From positions 1 to 39,496 of the forward strand of contig JAFASY010000310.1 in the NCBI GenBank assembly GCA_019244235.1: a stretch of 39,496 nucleotides of DNA. Reading direction: 5' to 3'. The DNA is from Chroococcidiopsidaceae cyanobacterium CP_BM_ER_R8_30 (GTDB lineage Bacteria > Cyanobacteriota > Cyanobacteriia > Cyanobacteriales > Chroococcidiopsidaceae). How positions within the stretch are numbered: position 1 is the stretch's first letter; each line of letters opens with the position of its first letter. The notes beneath the pieces are model-generated. The model was not told the DNA's origin. It did not search any database and was given only the letters and a program-made list of their open reading frames with translations. Below, piece after piece: positions 7,427-16,900 of this stretch. The position numbers and the translations under genes are program-made.

Positions 7427-8440
7427 TCAATTAAGTGAGACCCAGAGCGCTTGTAAAGAATGCCAAAGACTCGGACTATTTGCTGCGTGGTAGGGTGAAT
7501 CAGCAGGTAGACCATCTGTAAGGCGATGGTGAGCAATCGGCAAATTATGGTAAGGAATGCCGGGAAAGAGATGATGCAGTGCGTGGAATCGGAAACCGAC
7601 TGGAGCCCATAATACTGCCCAAGGTGTACTGATATTGGTTGAATCAAGCATTTGCCCGACTAGAGACAGGGAGCTGTTCCGAGGATAAAAGCGATGTTCA
7701 CGAATACTTTCGATAGTGCTGATGAAGCCAATACCAGCCCCTACCGCGTACCAGATAGCAAAGACACGCCATGGCAGTACCCCTTGCCAAGCTAAGACAA
7801 TAAAAGCGCTCCAAATTCCTAAGATGAGTAACTCGATCGCTATGATATGAGTCTGCTCCACCGCCGATACTCGCCTACGATAGGCTTTGTTCGCTCCCAC
7901 TGATGAGGCACGCTCCTCTAAAAATTGGTGGAAAGGTGGATACAGCAATCCTAACGCTGACAGCACCAGGAACCGAAGTAAAAGTAAAGCTGGAATCAGA
8001 ACGCTCTGGACTACGGCTCCAACAAGCGCCTTTCGAGAGACTACTGAGGGTAAGTATTGAGGGTCATCAACTGTTCCATAAGTTGACAGCCGATGATGTT
8101 CGGAATGAATGCCGTAAACGAAATCCGGGAAGAGCAGAGGCACTCCTATAATGAGATTCCAGGCAAAGGTAAAGCCTGATAAGGGCTTGGATTTAAGATG
8201 GCTTAGTTCATGGATAAAGGCTGAGGCACGGTAAAGACCAAACACTGAAACAATAATGGCAACAAAGGTTTGCCAAGACAAAGGTTTTGCTAGACAAGCG
8301 AAAACAAATCCACTCCACCCTATAAAGGAGCTAAGTAGTAAATCCGACCAAAAGATGCTTGCGCTTGGCTCAAAGAGATCTTCTATTAACCTGCGTGCAT
8401 CTTCCATTCGTAAGGATTCCTGAGAAGTTTGATTTGGCAT
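7427..8440 (-). CDS. Membrane fatty acid desaturase
   Basis: This is an integral-membrane diiron desaturase or hydroxylase. All three histidine boxes are present: HELSH (HxxxH), HSEHH (HxxHH) and, near the C-terminus, HALHH. Several long hydrophobic segments lie between them. I place the start at 8440 (MPNQTSQE), because CGGAAGA lies just before it, rather than at an in-frame ATG at 8485. It precedes DAHP synthase and the KAS II/ACP genes on the same strand. It most likely introduces unsaturation or oxygen into the lipid tail or its precursor. The substrate, free lipid or carrier-bound acyl, cannot be read from sequence. Confidence 0.88.
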   Translation of the reverse strand: MPNQTSQESLRMEDARRLIEDLFEPSASIFWSDLLLSSFIGWSGFVFACLAKPLSWQTFVAIIVSVFGLYRASAFIHELSHLKSKPLSGFTFAWNLIIGVPLLFPDFVYGIHSEHHRLSTYGTVDDPQYLPSVVSRKALVGAVVQSVLIPALLLLRFLVLSALGLLYPPFHQFLEERASSVGANKAYRRRVSAVEQTHIIAIELLILGIWSAFIVLAWQGVLPWRVFAIWYAVGAGIGFISTIESIREHRFYPRNSSLSLVGQMLDSTNISTPWAVLWAPVGFRFHALHHLFPGIPYHNLPIAHHRLTDGLPADSPYHAANSPSLWHSLQALWVSLN

Positions 8441-8768
8441 AGGATATCTTCCGTTTCCAAAGTTTTTGAGAAGCATTTTCAGCAAATTTTCAAGTTTTTA
8501 CTGGCAATTCTCCTTAGAAGGCTTGAATTTATTACAATCCAAGAAATCAATTAAATTACCAAAAAATACTAAAATTAGCTACTCCAAATAAATTTTCAAA
8601 CTGGAGTTATATCAAACTATTTGTAGTAGTTTTTTTGTCTGAAAGTTAAAGCTCATTTAACTTGCTTCTATATATTAAGACGTATCAGTAAAAGCAAATA
8701 TGCACTGACAGGTAAACTGAAAAAAACTTGTTAAACTTGAACCAGTGTAGTAAATGTTGAGATGGAAA
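8441..8768. other. Intergenic region, likely desaturase promoter
   Basis: This AT-rich stretch has no gene. It separates the CmlA-like gene, which ends in a terminator, from the desaturase gene on the same strand, so a promoter reading leftwards is expected here. I could not pick a convincing -35/-10 pair. Confidence 0.4.
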
Positions 8769-8810
8769 TTAAAAGAGTCAAGGCGATTGAGGAATGCGCC
8801 ATTGACTCTT
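8769..8810 (-). terminator. Rho-independent terminator after the CmlA-like gene
   Basis: On the minus strand AAGAGTCAATGGCG pairs with CGCCTTGACTCTT across an ~11-base loop (one mismatch) and is followed by TTTTAATTT. It lies 46 bases past the stop of the gene at 8856-10448 and closes the NRPS-to-CmlA transcription unit. Confidence 0.75.
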
Positions 8811-8855
8811 CTAATCTAGATAAAATCCGTAGCTACGTAGGCAAAAGGACGAACT

Positions 8856-10448
8856 TTACAAAAAAATCTCCTTTTGCCCAAATAATCTTTCTGCCTCAAT
8901 CCCTCGATTTCTACATTCCTCAACTAATGTGTTAGACTCTACAATCGGGCGAGACTTTTCAGTGTATTGAATTGAGGTAATATAAGTTAGCCAAGGCTCT
9001 TGTCCCATTGCATATACGTAAACTTGCTTGGGATTTAATTGACTAACTATACTAATAGCCTTTTCGTAATTAGAACCATCACATCTTCTTGAGCGATCCA
9101 TTTTTCTAGATAATTGGTTTGTCAATAAGGAACCATATAGCCAAGTCAATGGTCCCCCGTCACACTCCATTCCCAGAAACAGGATATCAATATTCCCAAA
9201 ATGATCGTAAATGTGCTGGTAAAGTTTAGGTTCTATATTGTTAGAATCAGCTGCCAGCAATATCAAATTTGCTTTAATATTGACCAAATAGGCACTTTTA
9301 GTTCTAATATTTAGGTCGGCATGCTCACCAAGAAAAGGTAATCCAGTAATAGTTCCTCCTGCAATATTTAAGGTTTCCATGTCGTCAATTTCTATGACTT
9401 TTTGAAAACCTATTTGCTGCAAAATAAATTTCAAAGATGGGTCTGCCAATCCTCCACCATTGTTCTTAGGTACAATTACGTTCTTAGTTTTATGCCGTAA
9501 CTGTAATAAAGTCTCAAATAAGCAGTGATCTTGGTGGTTATGAGTAATCAATAAGTAGTCGATACTTTCAGGTAAATCGGCATAGGTATAACGAGGCACT
9601 TCAGTATCGCTTTTATAGCTAATTACCGGATCGCACAAAATACTTATGTCTTTTGATTCAATTAAAACACAGGCATGACCAAAGTAGCGAATTCTTACCC
9701 CATCATCAGTATATTTAACAGAAGGTCGAGGTGCTTCTTCTGTAAAAAATGATGCAAACAGTTGCTCGTCTTTGTGCTTTATACCTAATCTTTCTTTAAT
9801 GTGTTCTAAAGAATTAGGAGTTCTCTTCATTTTGAACAAGTCGTCTATTACATCAGAAATAAAGGGGATATTTAGATGTAACTCTTCATTACCCTCTAGC
9901 CGAGGAGTGCTGAATACAAAGGAACGTTTTTCTTCGTTGTTAAGTAGAGAAAGTGCAAGGCTCTGCGAGGACTGATTGTAATACTTGCTTTTATATAATA
10001 GCCCTTCTATAAATCGAATAGAAGGATGATTATTCAGGTCATAAACCAATTCAACATAACCTTTTAACCTCTCAGGAACTTTTTGATAAATAGGCTCAAT
10101 AGAATAGCCATTGGCTTCGTGCATCAAGTTGCCTTCAAAAGTTTTGATAGCTTCTGCAAGCTCTAACATATGAGCTTGTTCTTTTATCGTTTTTTCCATT
10201 AATGCCGCGATTTCATCAACTTTACTAGGGCTATAGTTGATAAATGGACCACCCATCATTTCTGAATTCTTAAGAGCAGCAATATGTACTTGAGGTGCTG
10301 CTATAAAAGATTGCATGATCTTTAGATGCGAATTTACTATGTACATGGCTGCCGTGACAGGTGAAATAAGATAAGACCAGGCATACCACTGATTAATTAA
10401 AGGTTCTAGGACGACGTTCTGTTTTAGATATAATTTTGAGACTGTCAT
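8856..10448 (-). CDS. CmlA-like diiron beta-hydroxylase (metallo-beta-lactamase fold)
   Basis: The 530-residue length and two-part build match CmlA of chloramphenicol synthesis (about 532 residues). CmlA is a diiron monooxygenase that beta-hydroxylates an aromatic amino acid held on an NRPS carrier protein. An N-terminal region of ~240 residues is followed by a metallo-beta-lactamase-type domain with YFGHACVLIES, the metal motif THNHQDHC (HxHxDH), LGEHADLNIR, LLAADSNN and FLGMECDGGPLTWLYG. It ends with VYAMGQEPWLTY. The CmlA-like residues around the metal motif, with a Glu (GEHAD) and Asp (AADS) as further ligands, favour an oxygenase over a hydrolase. In context the likely substrate is carrier-bound Tyr or Phe on the terminal module. 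Confidence 0.85.
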   Translation of the reverse strand: MTVSKLYLKQNVVLEPLINQWYAWSYLISPVTAAMYIVNSHLKIMQSFIAAPQVHIAALKNSEMMGGPFINYSPSKVDEIAALMEKTIKEQAHMLELAEAIKTFEGNLMHEANGYSIEPIYQKVPERLKGYVELVYDLNNHPSIRFIEGLLYKSKYYNQSSQSLALSLLNNEEKRSFVFSTPRLEGNEELHLNIPFISDVIDDLFKMKRTPNSLEHIKERLGIKHKDEQLFASFFTEEAPRPSVKYTDDGVRIRYFGHACVLIESKDISILCDPVISYKSDTEVPRYTYADLPESIDYLLITHNHQDHCLFETLLQLRHKTKNVIVPKNNGGGLADPSLKFILQQIGFQKVIEIDDMETLNIAGGTITGLPFLGEHADLNIRTKSAYLVNIKANLILLAADSNNIEPKLYQHIYDHFGNIDILFLGMECDGGPLTWLYGSLLTNQLSRKMDRSRRCDGSNYEKAISIVSQLNPKQVYVYAMGQEPWLTYITSIQYTEKSRPIVESNTLVEECRNRGIEAERLFGQKEIFL

Positions 10449-10528
10449 GTTTTTTCCCGTAATATTGAAGTTAGTTTACAAGCGTTTAGTTTTGGAATTT
10501 GAATTCATCAACATACGTTAGCTTAACG

Positions 10529-11323
10529 CTAGTGATGATTACGACTGCATACAGCAAGGTGTTCTTCAGAAAATTGCATATGCAGCTGTTGAGATAAACT
10601 CTGAAGTAAAAGTGTTTGAGCTGAGTGGATGAAAAAGTGGTCTCCTCTAAACATCTTTAATGAAAAGTAAGAACTTGTCTGTTGCCGCCATGCTTCAAGC
10701 TCCTCACAATTAACTTCTGGATCTTGCAAGCCGCCAAAGGCAGTAATGGGACACTCAAGTGGTGGTTCCTGGGCATAAACATAAGTTTCCAGGACGGAAA
10801 AATCTGCCCGCAGGACGGGGAGGAACAGTTGCATCAGTTCGGCATTTTCCAATACTGCTTTGGGAGTACCATTGAGGCGGCACAGTTCCAAAAGAAATTC
10901 AGGTTCTGGCAGGGTGTGAATTGACTGCTTTAAGTAGGGAATTTGAGGAGCTTGCCGACCAGAGATAAAGAGGTGAAGTGGAATAATACCATGTCTGCGA
11001 AGTAGACGAGTGACCTCAAAGCAGACAAGTCCACCCATACTGTGACCAAAGAAAGCGAATGGTTTATCTAAATGTGGTTTGAGGGCACAAGCGATCGCCT
11101 GAACAAGAGGCTCTAGTCGATTGAATGGAGCCTCCTTGAACCGAGTTCCCCGCCCAGGAAGTTTAATCGGACAAACTTCGATAGTTGCAGGTAGACTATC
11201 TGACCATGTGCGAAAAATCAGAGAGCTAGCACCTACGTATGGGAAGCAAAAAAGACGCAATTTCGCCTGAGAATTAGGCTTGGGACAGGTAACCCAGGAC
11301 TTAAAGATTGGTGTAGTTGCCAT
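10529..11323 (-). CDS. Type II thioesterase
   Basis: This stand-alone alpha/beta hydrolase removes wrong or stalled acyl groups from carrier domains of NRPS and PKS lines. The nucleophile is in FFGHSMGGLV. The oxyanion region is FCFPYVGASS, the family motif KLPGRG is present, and the catalytic His is in GDHFFIH. I prefer the ATG at 11323 (MATTPIFKSW), which gives 264 residues, the usual size. An in-frame GTG at 11383 would add 20 poorly fitting residues. It lies between MbtH and the CmlA-like gene on the same strand, in the expected company. Confidence 0.93.
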   Translation of the reverse strand: MATTPIFKSWVTCPKPNSQAKLRLFCFPYVGASSLIFRTWSDSLPATIEVCPIKLPGRGTRFKEAPFNRLEPLVQAIACALKPHLDKPFAFFGHSMGGLVCFEVTRLLRRHGIIPLHLFISGRQAPQIPYLKQSIHTLPEPEFLLELCRLNGTPKAVLENAELMQLFLPVLRADFSVLETYVYAQEPPLECPITAFGGLQDPEVNCEELEAWRQQTSSYFSLKMFRGDHFFIHSAQTLLLQSLSQQLHMQFSEEHLAVCSRNHH

Positions 11324-11426
11324 ATTTTCATTCAAGCTGATTGAGCTGAAAACCGCTACAAATCTGGCTAGGGATGCTCGCACTTTCTAAGAAGCTGCTC
11401 AAATCCCTAGCACTACTAAACGATGC

Positions 11427-11651
11427 TTAAACAGAAGAAACAGCTTCCTCCATCTTTTTTCTGAGACTGAGTGGTCTCATGTCAGTCCAGACTTTCTTAA
11501 TGTATTCCAGACATTCCGATTTGAGACCACTTTTGCCTGCATCGCTCCAGCCGAGAGGGTTTTCTCGGTGAGTAGGCCAGATCGAATACTGCTGTTCGTG
11601 ATTCACTACAACTTTGTAAATTGTGGTGTCTTCAAAATCGTCTCTGTTCAT
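11427..11651 (-). CDS. MbtH-like protein
   Basis: MbtH-like proteins bind NRPS adenylation domains and help them fold and work. The 74-residue protein has the family pattern: [16 protein letters not shown], then CLEYI and [11 protein letters not shown], including the conserved tryptophans. AGGAG stands six bases before the ATG. The likely partners are the adenylation domain at 13980-19220 and the one in the large synthase at the right edge. MbtH dependence is frequent for Tyr-activating and beta-hydroxylation-linked modules. Confidence 0.96.
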   Translation of the reverse strand: MNRDDFEDTTIYKVVVNHEQQYSIWPTHRENPLGWSDAGKSGLKSECLEYIKKVWTDMRPLSLRKKMEEAVSSV

Positions 11652-11812
11652 TTTTGTCTCCTGTTAGTTTTGTTACTTCTGCCTTATGCCGCTCGATGGT
11701 AGCAATCCACGATCCACAACCACCTGATCTTTAACATGTGTGACTCAATTGATTTATGCAGTTTGACATTCCTCTGATCTGGGGATGTGTGAGCAGTTAG
11801 TTTTTCATCCCC

Positions 11813-12481
11813 TTAGCACGTAACCAAAACCGCTCTATCAAGTTGTTTCATTAGTTCTTCCAGAAAATTGAAGGATGAAATTTCAAACAAATTATTTTGA
11901 AATTCGTCAATTTTTACTGCTGATTGAGTGACTAGTTGCCAATCAAATGGATGCACCTTAGGTTTTTCACTTAAGGCATCCTGAATTTCAGTAAAGCTTG
12001 ATAGTAGCGCGGCTCCATATGCTTTACGTTGACCATTTTCTTGACATACACCGACCTCTACAGTGTACCAATAGAGGCTATCTAAATATTGACGTTGAAC
12101 TCCCTGTGTCAAAATAATTTTTTGGCTGATGGTTTCCACAAATTTACTGTAGGTAGGATTTGTTAAAAGTGGTAAATGCCCAAACACATCATGCCAAGCA
12201 TCTGGCTCAGCGAGATAGTCTAACTGGTCAAGATCTCGTAAAAAATTGGCTATAGGAAATTCCCGATTTGCCAGATGAGTAAAATATTCTTCAGATTCTA
12301 CTAAACCGCTTACCGGAGCAAGTTTCCAGTTAGTGATTTTCTCGAATTTCTCTGACAAGTTTTCAATGTCAGGAAAAGATTGAATCAGGTGTTCAATTGC
12401 CTGAAGTCCTGTGATAAATTCTCGACATGCTCTGCCTTCTATGACTCTTAATTGCCTGGTTAAAAGTTGGTTCCAAATCAT
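11813..12481 (-). CDS. Phenylalanine 4-hydroxylase-family aromatic amino acid hydroxylase
   Basis: This pterin-dependent non-haem iron enzyme family turns Phe into Tyr (some members give m-Tyr). The iron site is complete: the two His in DAWHDVFGHLPLL and the Glu in WYTVEVGV. KAYGAALLSSFTE is another family block. At 222 residues it is shorter than most bacterial forms (~260-300) and lacks the first ~50 residues; an upstream in-frame start is not evident. It is preceded by AAAGGA. Set in the NRPS operon beside a DAHP synthase, it probably supplies Tyr or an isomer for the terminal module. Para or meta regiochemistry cannot be told. Confidence 0.9.
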   Translation of the reverse strand: MIWNQLLTRQLRVIEGRACREFITGLQAIEHLIQSFPDIENLSEKFEKITNWKLAPVSGLVESEEYFTHLANREFPIANFLRDLDQLDYLAEPDAWHDVFGHLPLLTNPTYSKFVETISQKIILTQGVQRQYLDSLYWYTVEVGVCQENGQRKAYGAALLSSFTEIQDALSEKPKVHPFDWQLVTQSAVKIDEFQNNLFEISSFNFLEELMKQLDRAVLVTC

Positions 12482-12503
12482 GACTTATTTTCCTTTTACA
12501 ATC

Positions 12504-12537
12504 ACTGATATCAGTTACTGAACTCACTAATATCAGT
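12504..12537. promoter_or_regulatory. Palindrome plus repeated half-site before the hydroxylase gene
   Basis: ACTGATATCAGT at 12504-12515 is a perfect 12-base palindrome. The half ATATCAGT recurs 22 bases on at 12530-12537, two helical turns away. It lies 23-56 bases upstream of the hydroxylase start and suggests an operator for a dimeric regulator or an internal promoter. Confidence 0.4.
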
Positions 12538-12667
12538 CCACTAAGTGATGTGATAAATCTTGAAGGAGGGGAATCTTTTTTGTTTATAATGTTGCAAACA
12601 CAGATAGATAGTTTGTGTGTTGCTCAGGTTTCCCCTCACCATGTCTAAATTGGTTTAGCAAGTCCTT

Positions 12668-13987
12668 CTACGCATCTGGCAGTTGCTTTTCCAGTAGCCT
12701 GAGAGGGAGATATTGGTAGGCAACAACTGTTGCCAGCATGGTGAGTGTTCCCACAACAATGAACATCAGACCAATGCCGCGCCCTGGTCCGATGCCAACA
12801 ATCTTTCCCAGGCTGCCAGCTAAAAGACCATTGGAAACTAGTAGGGGCTGGAAGACTCGGTCGGCTAATGGTCCGGCGACGATGTAGGCCAAGGGTAGGA
12901 ATGCTCCAGCAATTGTGTTTGTCAAGGCAAAGAGCCTTCCTTGTATATCGGGTGCCACTTTTCTCTGAAAAATGACTTGGATAGAGCCGTTGATAATTGG
13001 CAAGCCGAAGAAGAACAGGAAGGCACTGATGGTGAAGAGCGAGACTTCAGGTCGCAGTCCAGCGATTAAAATGCATAGTCCGCCTAGCAGCATGAAGCGG
13101 AAAACACTGTTGATGTAGCATTTTGCTCCTCCCCAGGTACTCATTACCAGACTACCGAGCAGCATGCCGCTACCGCTAATAGACATTATGGTGCCAAGCA
13201 TAGCGGCAGAGGTAAAAGACAGTACCAATGGCGTAGCTAGCACTTCAACTATCCCAGCCAGGAAATTAACGGTAGCCAAGAATATCAGCAAACCCAGTAA
13301 ACCTGGTCTTTCCTTGATGTAGATCAAACCGTAGGTAAGACCGCGTTTCAGCGAAATCTCCGCAACACCTGTATTTTTTGTCCTAGCTTCAGGGAACTGG
13401 ACGATTAACAGCGTCAACAGGGCGAAGAGAAAGGTGGCAAAACTGAGCTGGAGAACGCCCTGAATTTTAATGACCACAATCAGTATGCCTGCTAGTATTG
13501 GTGCAATCAACCGAGCAATGGATTCCCCTAGATGGATCAGACCACTAGCTCGACTAAGATGGTGTTTAGGTACGAGCAGCGTAGTGGCAGCCGCATAGGC
13601 TGGTAACTGAAAGGCACTCCAGGTGGAGTTGCTAGCTGTGAATAAGTAAAGGTGCCAGATTTTTAGTTGACCGACAAACAACAGTATTGCGATCGCCAAG
13701 GTACCTAGACCTGCCCCCAAGTTGGCTAAGAGCATAACCTGGCGTCGGTTCCAGCGGTCTATAAGGACACCAGCTACGGGGGAAATCAAGATTCCCGGTA
13801 GAGTTCCAGACAAAGAAATGAGGGCGAACAGGGTAACTGACTCACTGCGCTGGTACACCCACACACCCAGGGCAAAGTTAGTGAGAGCAGAGCCGATCAA
13901 TGAGGCTAGTTGTCCAAACCAAATGAAGATAAAAACTCGCATGCTACTAGATATGGGAGTTTGGCCGATTTTAGATTTTTTAAACAT
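12668..13987 (-). CDS. MFS exporter
   Basis: The 439-residue membrane protein has the features of a major facilitator with about twelve segments. The segment 2-3 loop reads GVLIDRWNRRQVML, the D-R-x-x-R-R signature. Sequence style and size are closest to DHA3-type efflux proteins, which often export siderophores or macrolides. Its start overlaps the stop of the NRPS gene by eight bases (13980-13987), so the two are translated together. It most likely exports the finished peptide or gives self-protection, alongside the RND pump encoded divergently. Confidence 0.92.
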   Translation of the reverse strand: MFKKSKIGQTPISSSMRVFIFIWFGQLASLIGSALTNFALGVWVYQRSESVTLFALISLSGTLPGILISPVAGVLIDRWNRRQVMLLANLGAGLGTLAIAILLFVGQLKIWHLYLFTASNSTWSAFQLPAYAAATTLLVPKHHLSRASGLIHLGESIARLIAPILAGILIVVIKIQGVLQLSFATFLFALLTLLIVQFPEARTKNTGVAEISLKRGLTYGLIYIKERPGLLGLLIFLATVNFLAGIVEVLATPLVLSFTSAAMLGTIMSISGSGMLLGSLVMSTWGGAKCYINSVFRFMLLGGLCILIAGLRPEVSLFTISAFLFFFGLPIINGSIQVIFQRKVAPDIQGRLFALTNTIAGAFLPLAYIVAGPLADRVFQPLLVSNGLLAGSLGKIVGIGPGRGIGLMFIVVGTLTMLATVVAYQYLPLRLLEKQLPDA

Positions 13988-16900
13988 CTGCTTCTAGCAC
14001 TCCATCTAGGCAGGCTCTTAACTGTTCTGCTAAAGTCTGGACATGGGGTTCACTCATCATCGTGATGTGATCGCCTGGGACTAAGTGGGCTTCTACTGGC
14101 AAGGAAGAAAACTGTTCCCAACCCATCACAGGATCATGACCAAACTGATTGTTTTCTTTGGCCCGGAAGACGGTAATTTGGTTTGGATAAACCGCCTGTG
14201 GCAGATATTCAGTTAGATCGTTAGCCTTGAAAACCCGTAGCAAGCCACGAAGCTGCTCGAGTTTAGCCTCAGCGGGGAAAACGTTGACCGCTTTCAACCG
14301 CTCTAGGACGTAGTTCAATTGCTCATCCGGCTCAAGTTGCTGGAGAGCTTCATATGATACTGATAAGCTCTTGCCGAAAAAGCGTTCTACGTTTTGTGCA
14401 AGACCAGTTAAGTATCTTGCGTCATCTTGCTCTATAGGTTTGATGCCAGGGACTGGTGCCGGAGTGTCGAGGATGGCGATCAGTGCCACCTCCTGCCCTT
14501 GCTTTTGCAACTGCAGAGCCATTTCAAAAGCCACAAAACTGCCAAAGGAGTGGCCTCCCAAAAGGTAGGGACCCTGGGGTTGAACTGTTTGCAGCGCTTC
14601 AATATTGTAAGCTGCTATGTCCTCTATTTGAGTGTGAGGCGCTTGTTCCCCGTCAAGACCCCGCGCTTGCAGACCATAAAACGGTTGGTCTAAGCCCAGA
14701 TAACGCGCCAAATGGTACAGATAGATAACATTTCCACCTCCTCCAGGCATAAAGAAGAAAGGTCGCTTTGAAGAACTACCATGCTGAATTGTGACCAGAG
14801 GACTCCAGGGCAAGGAATCTGAATCCTTTCGGATAATACTTGCTAGTTGTTCGATAGTCGGACCTGAAAAGAGTGTCGTCAGGGGTAGCTCTTTCTTAAA
14901 CTGCTGCTGGATCTTAGACATCAGGCGAATAGCCAAAAGTGAATGTCCACCGAGGTCGAAAAAGTTGTCCTTGATTCCCACAGGATGAACATCCAAAATT
15001 TCTTCCCAGATTTCTGCCAATTGCAGTTCCAAGGTGTCACGCGGTGCGACAAAGCTGAATTCTAGTTTAGGTCGTGCTTGGCTTGGCATGGGCAAGGCTT
15101 GGCGGTCTACCTTACCATTAGGAGTCAGTGGCAGGGACTCCAGGAGCATAAAGTCTGAGGGCACCATGTAGTCAGGCAGGATGTCCCTGAGATAATCCCT
15201 TAGATCTTGGGTTAAGTTGTCCGAGCGATTGTTTTGTGTAAAATCATTGTCAGCAAACAATCGTTGATAAAAAGGTGTTTGCTTGAATTGATTCCTATAA
15301 TGATAGGATACATGTTCAAACTCAATCACCTCCCCATTCTTTCTAATCAAACGACCTTTAATTGCATAATCTGGGTTGAGATTATTCTCGCAAAGTGTCC
15401 TAGAACACCACGCCTCGATAACATCCCCACAAGACACCTCAATACCAGGCTCAAATACCGGGAAATAAACTGGGAGCCAGCAATACTCATGTTCGAGAAT
15501 ATCTATTTCTTCTCCCTCAATGGTGTGCAAATTCAGCCAGACGAGAAAACCATCTAACCTTCCATTCTTAGAAATCGTAAAATTGACTTCGTGGCGTTCG
15601 CTCGTACTCACAGATTGCGTAAAGTCTAAATCTTCAAAAACATCCACATTGGAAAGGAGATTCGATTTAGGAAAGTTTTTAATACATACTCTCAGATCAA
15701 ACGGATACCCGATTTGGGCAAAGATTTTTTGAGTATAATGCCCTGATACTTCCGTAAACCTAGGGTTGTGTAGTACTTCATCTGGAAGATTAACAGCAGC
15801 GATTTTGGTAATGCTTCTAGACGGAATCATGGCTCCATCTTGTTTTAGCAACCTTCTGGAGTTATTGATAATCACTGCTGCTCCTTCACATCCACCAATT
15901 GACCCCACAATTTCCGAGACGCAAACGTCAGCCTTTTCTAGCAGGTTAACTTGGGTAGCATCCCCATGAATTACAGTGATTTTGTCGGATAAACCTAGGT
16001 TTTGAACGGTGGTGGCAGCCAGCATAGAGGTTTCCTCACTCCTCTCAATCGCGTAGACTTTCTTCGCACCTGCTTCCGCACAAAATCTAGATAGAATTGC
16101 ATCTTTACCTGTACCAATTTCGACGACAATTTTATCTTTTACCAGCCGATTAATAGCAACTTTATAGCTATTATTTCTCCGCTCATCGTTGGTCATGGCG
16201 TAATACAATAAGTCGTCGTAGACATAGTATTCCGCTACCGATGGCCAAAGTTCGATTTGATTTGTCTGTTGATTGTCCTGCTCGTGCAAGGAGTTGAGAT
16301 CTTCTTCAGGAACAACATAAGCTATGAGTCGCTTTTCGCCTAGAGAGTCTTCCCGATCTACTACCACTGCCTCTCGCACATTAGAGTTTTGGGTCAACAT
16401 AGCTTCAATTTCGCCTGGTTCGATGCGGAAGCCACGAATCTTGACCTGATGGTCGGCACGCCCAAGAAATTCAATGCTGCCATCCGGTAGATAGCGTGCC
16501 TGATCACCAGTTTTATACAGACGCGTTCCGGGTTCATTGCTAAAGGGATTGGGGATGAATTTCTCAGCAGTTATTTCTGGAAGGTTCAGGTAGCCCCAGG
16601 CAAGACCAGCACCGCCGATGTACAGTTCACCCTTGACTCTAATTGGAACTGGTTGAAGATGGCAATCAAGAATGTAGATTTGCGTGTTAGCAATCGGGTG
16701 ACCGATGGGCGGTTGACTGCTGCTATCGGTACATTTAGCTATGGTGGCACAGACAGTCGATTCAGTTGGTCCGTAGGCGTTAAAGAAGCGCCGACCACCT
16801 GACCATTCGGCTACTAAGTTGGCTTTACAAGCTTCTCCCGCAACGATAATGTTTTGCAAGGCTGGTAGTTTTTCAGTAGGCAAAACAGCCAGCGCTGATG

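Noticed and set aside
8856-10448. Reading this gene as an ordinary metallo-beta-lactamase resistance enzyme or hydrolase
   Set aside because: The long N-terminal domain, total length and C-terminal blocks fit CmlA-type diiron oxygenases, and the NRPS context agrees.
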